A stretch of 5,222 bases of DNA from an uncultured Oscillospiraceae bacterium (lineage in GTDB: Bacteria; Bacillota; Clostridia; Oscillospirales; Oscillospiraceae): positions 1-5,222 of the forward strand of contig CAUFAM010000113.1 of assembly GCA_959022875.1 (NCBI GenBank). The letters are read 5' to 3'. Shown one piece after another: positions 4,966-5,222 of the stretch. How positions within the stretch are numbered: position 1 is the first letter of the stretch; each line of letters starts with the position of its first letter. The notes beneath the pieces are model-generated. The model searched no databases and was not told the DNA's origin. It saw only the letters and a program-made list of their open reading frames with translations. Both the position numbers and the translations under genes were made by a program.

Positions 4966-4983
4966 AAAAACAAATATGTTTTT
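4966..4983. repeat. AT-rich inverted repeat, possible weak bidirectional terminator
   Basis: AAAAACA (4966-4972) and TGTTTTT (4977-4983) are perfect 7-base inverted arms around AATA. On the minus strand it lies about 18 bases after the stop of the AI-2E family gene, where a terminator is expected, and its 3' arm is T-rich. With a single G-C pair the stem is unstable, so termination here is uncertain. The rest of the 126-base gap holds the protease leader. Confidence 0.3.
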
Positions 4984-5001
4984 GAACAATTCCGGGAAGT
5001 T

Positions 5002-5222
5002 TTAACTTTTCTTGTCCGGCGTCTCCACGTTCTGGGATAAAATGGAAGCTATATCCCGTGCAGCGGCAATCAAATCCATGCGCAGCCCCCGGAACATTCC
5101 CATTCCCGCCAGGTTCAGCAGCACCAGCAGCAGAATGGGCCCCAGGATCATGCCCAGCACACCACCCAGCTTCATACCCACATAGATGCTCACCAGGGAC
5201 AAAATAGGGGACAAACCGGTCT
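5002..5222 (-). CDS. AI-2E/YtvI-type membrane protein, C-terminal fragment
   Basis: Only the last 72 residues are visible; the gene runs off the right edge, so there is no start here, and an in-frame TTG at 5214 is internal. The segment begins TGLSPILSLVSIYVG, followed by GMILGPILLLVLLNL. These match the C-terminal end of the AI-2E transporter (UPF0118/PerM) family, where a GL-P-L--L motif and a conserved GPI-containing last membrane helix occur. In spore-forming Firmicutes the YtvI branch of this family has this form, and family members are permease-like proteins of about 350 residues. The short hydrophilic tail (about residues 45-72 of the fragment) is probably cytoplasmic. It ends with TAA at 5004-5002, followed by a weak AT-rich inverted repeat (4966-4983). 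Assignment to the family is fairly sure; substrate and subgroup are not. Confidence 0.8.
   Translation of the reverse strand, partial: TGLSPILSLVSIYVGMKLGGVLGMILGPILLLVLLNLAGMGMFRGLRMDLIAAARDIASILSQNVETPDKKS

Noticed and set aside
4876..4989. N-terminal extension of the protease frame to 4989
   Set aside because: The stretch is AT-rich intergenic DNA containing the ribosome binding site and a candidate -10, and would put a Cys/Lys-rich segment before an N-terminus that already fits the family.
4997..5008. AAGTTTTAACTT palindrome at the end of the AI-2E family gene
   Set aside because: It overlaps the stop codon, has only short AT arms and no T-run in a useful place; it is likely chance.
3472..5040. 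Plus-strand open frame of 522 codons opposite the protease gene
   Set aside because: It is a Gly/Val/Leu-rich antisense frame created by GC-rich third positions of the protease gene. It has no ribosome binding site or recognisable domain, while the minus frame has a complete HtrA protease.

Overview
The window looks like chromosomal DNA from a fairly GC-rich, low-skew member of the Firmicutes. Clostridia of the Oscillospiraceae type (Flavonifractor/Oscillibacter-like gut bacteria) are my best guess. The basis is strong AGGAG-type ribosome binding sites, GC-rich third codon positions with AT-rich intergenic DNA, a PspC-domain mini-protein, a membrane-anchored HtrA protease with a Gln-rich tail, and a YtvI-like AI-2E family protein. 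The organism call is inference. There are no rRNA, tRNA, CRISPR, IS or phage signatures.

Layout. All substantial genes lie on the minus strand, so they read from right to left. From the right edge they are: (1) the C-terminal end of an AI-2E/YtvI-type membrane protein (5002-5222, cut by the window edge); (2) a membrane-anchored HtrA/DegP-like serine protease (3490-4875), which ends in a strong intrinsic terminator (3428-3460); (3) a new promoter (3392-3419) that drives a minimal DEAD-box RNA helicase (2087-3265), whose stop codon overlaps the start of (4), an uncharacterised multi-pass membrane protein (1488-2090); (5) a 69-residue PspC-domain protein (1157-1366); (6) a two-domain-sized GNAT acetyltransferase (258-1139), followed by a good intrinsic terminator (202-240). 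Genes 3-6 are probably one transcription unit, perhaps with partial termination or an unseen promoter in the 121-base gap between genes 4 and 5. The unit has a stress-response flavour: RNA remodelling, an envelope-stress-type PspC protein and an acetyltransferase next to an envelope protease. That functional link is inference from content only.

The left 250 bases are AT-rich and regulatory. A minus-strand promoter, a folded leader candidate and an AGGAGG site point to a gene that starts just beyond position 1. Sharing the same 7+7 inverted repeat is a possible plus-strand promoter. It is followed by a well-placed ribosome binding site and an 11-codon ORF (MKKLWRWRNGT) that ends four bases before the terminator hairpin. 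This tiny Trp/Arg-rich ORF, which carries an Arg-X-Arg motif, is the most unusual thing in the window. The other observations of note are a terminator-like hairpin in the helicase leader just after its promoter, and mutually exclusive pairings around the htrA ribosome binding site. I see no clear evidence for a large undescribed system; the coding genes are ordinary.
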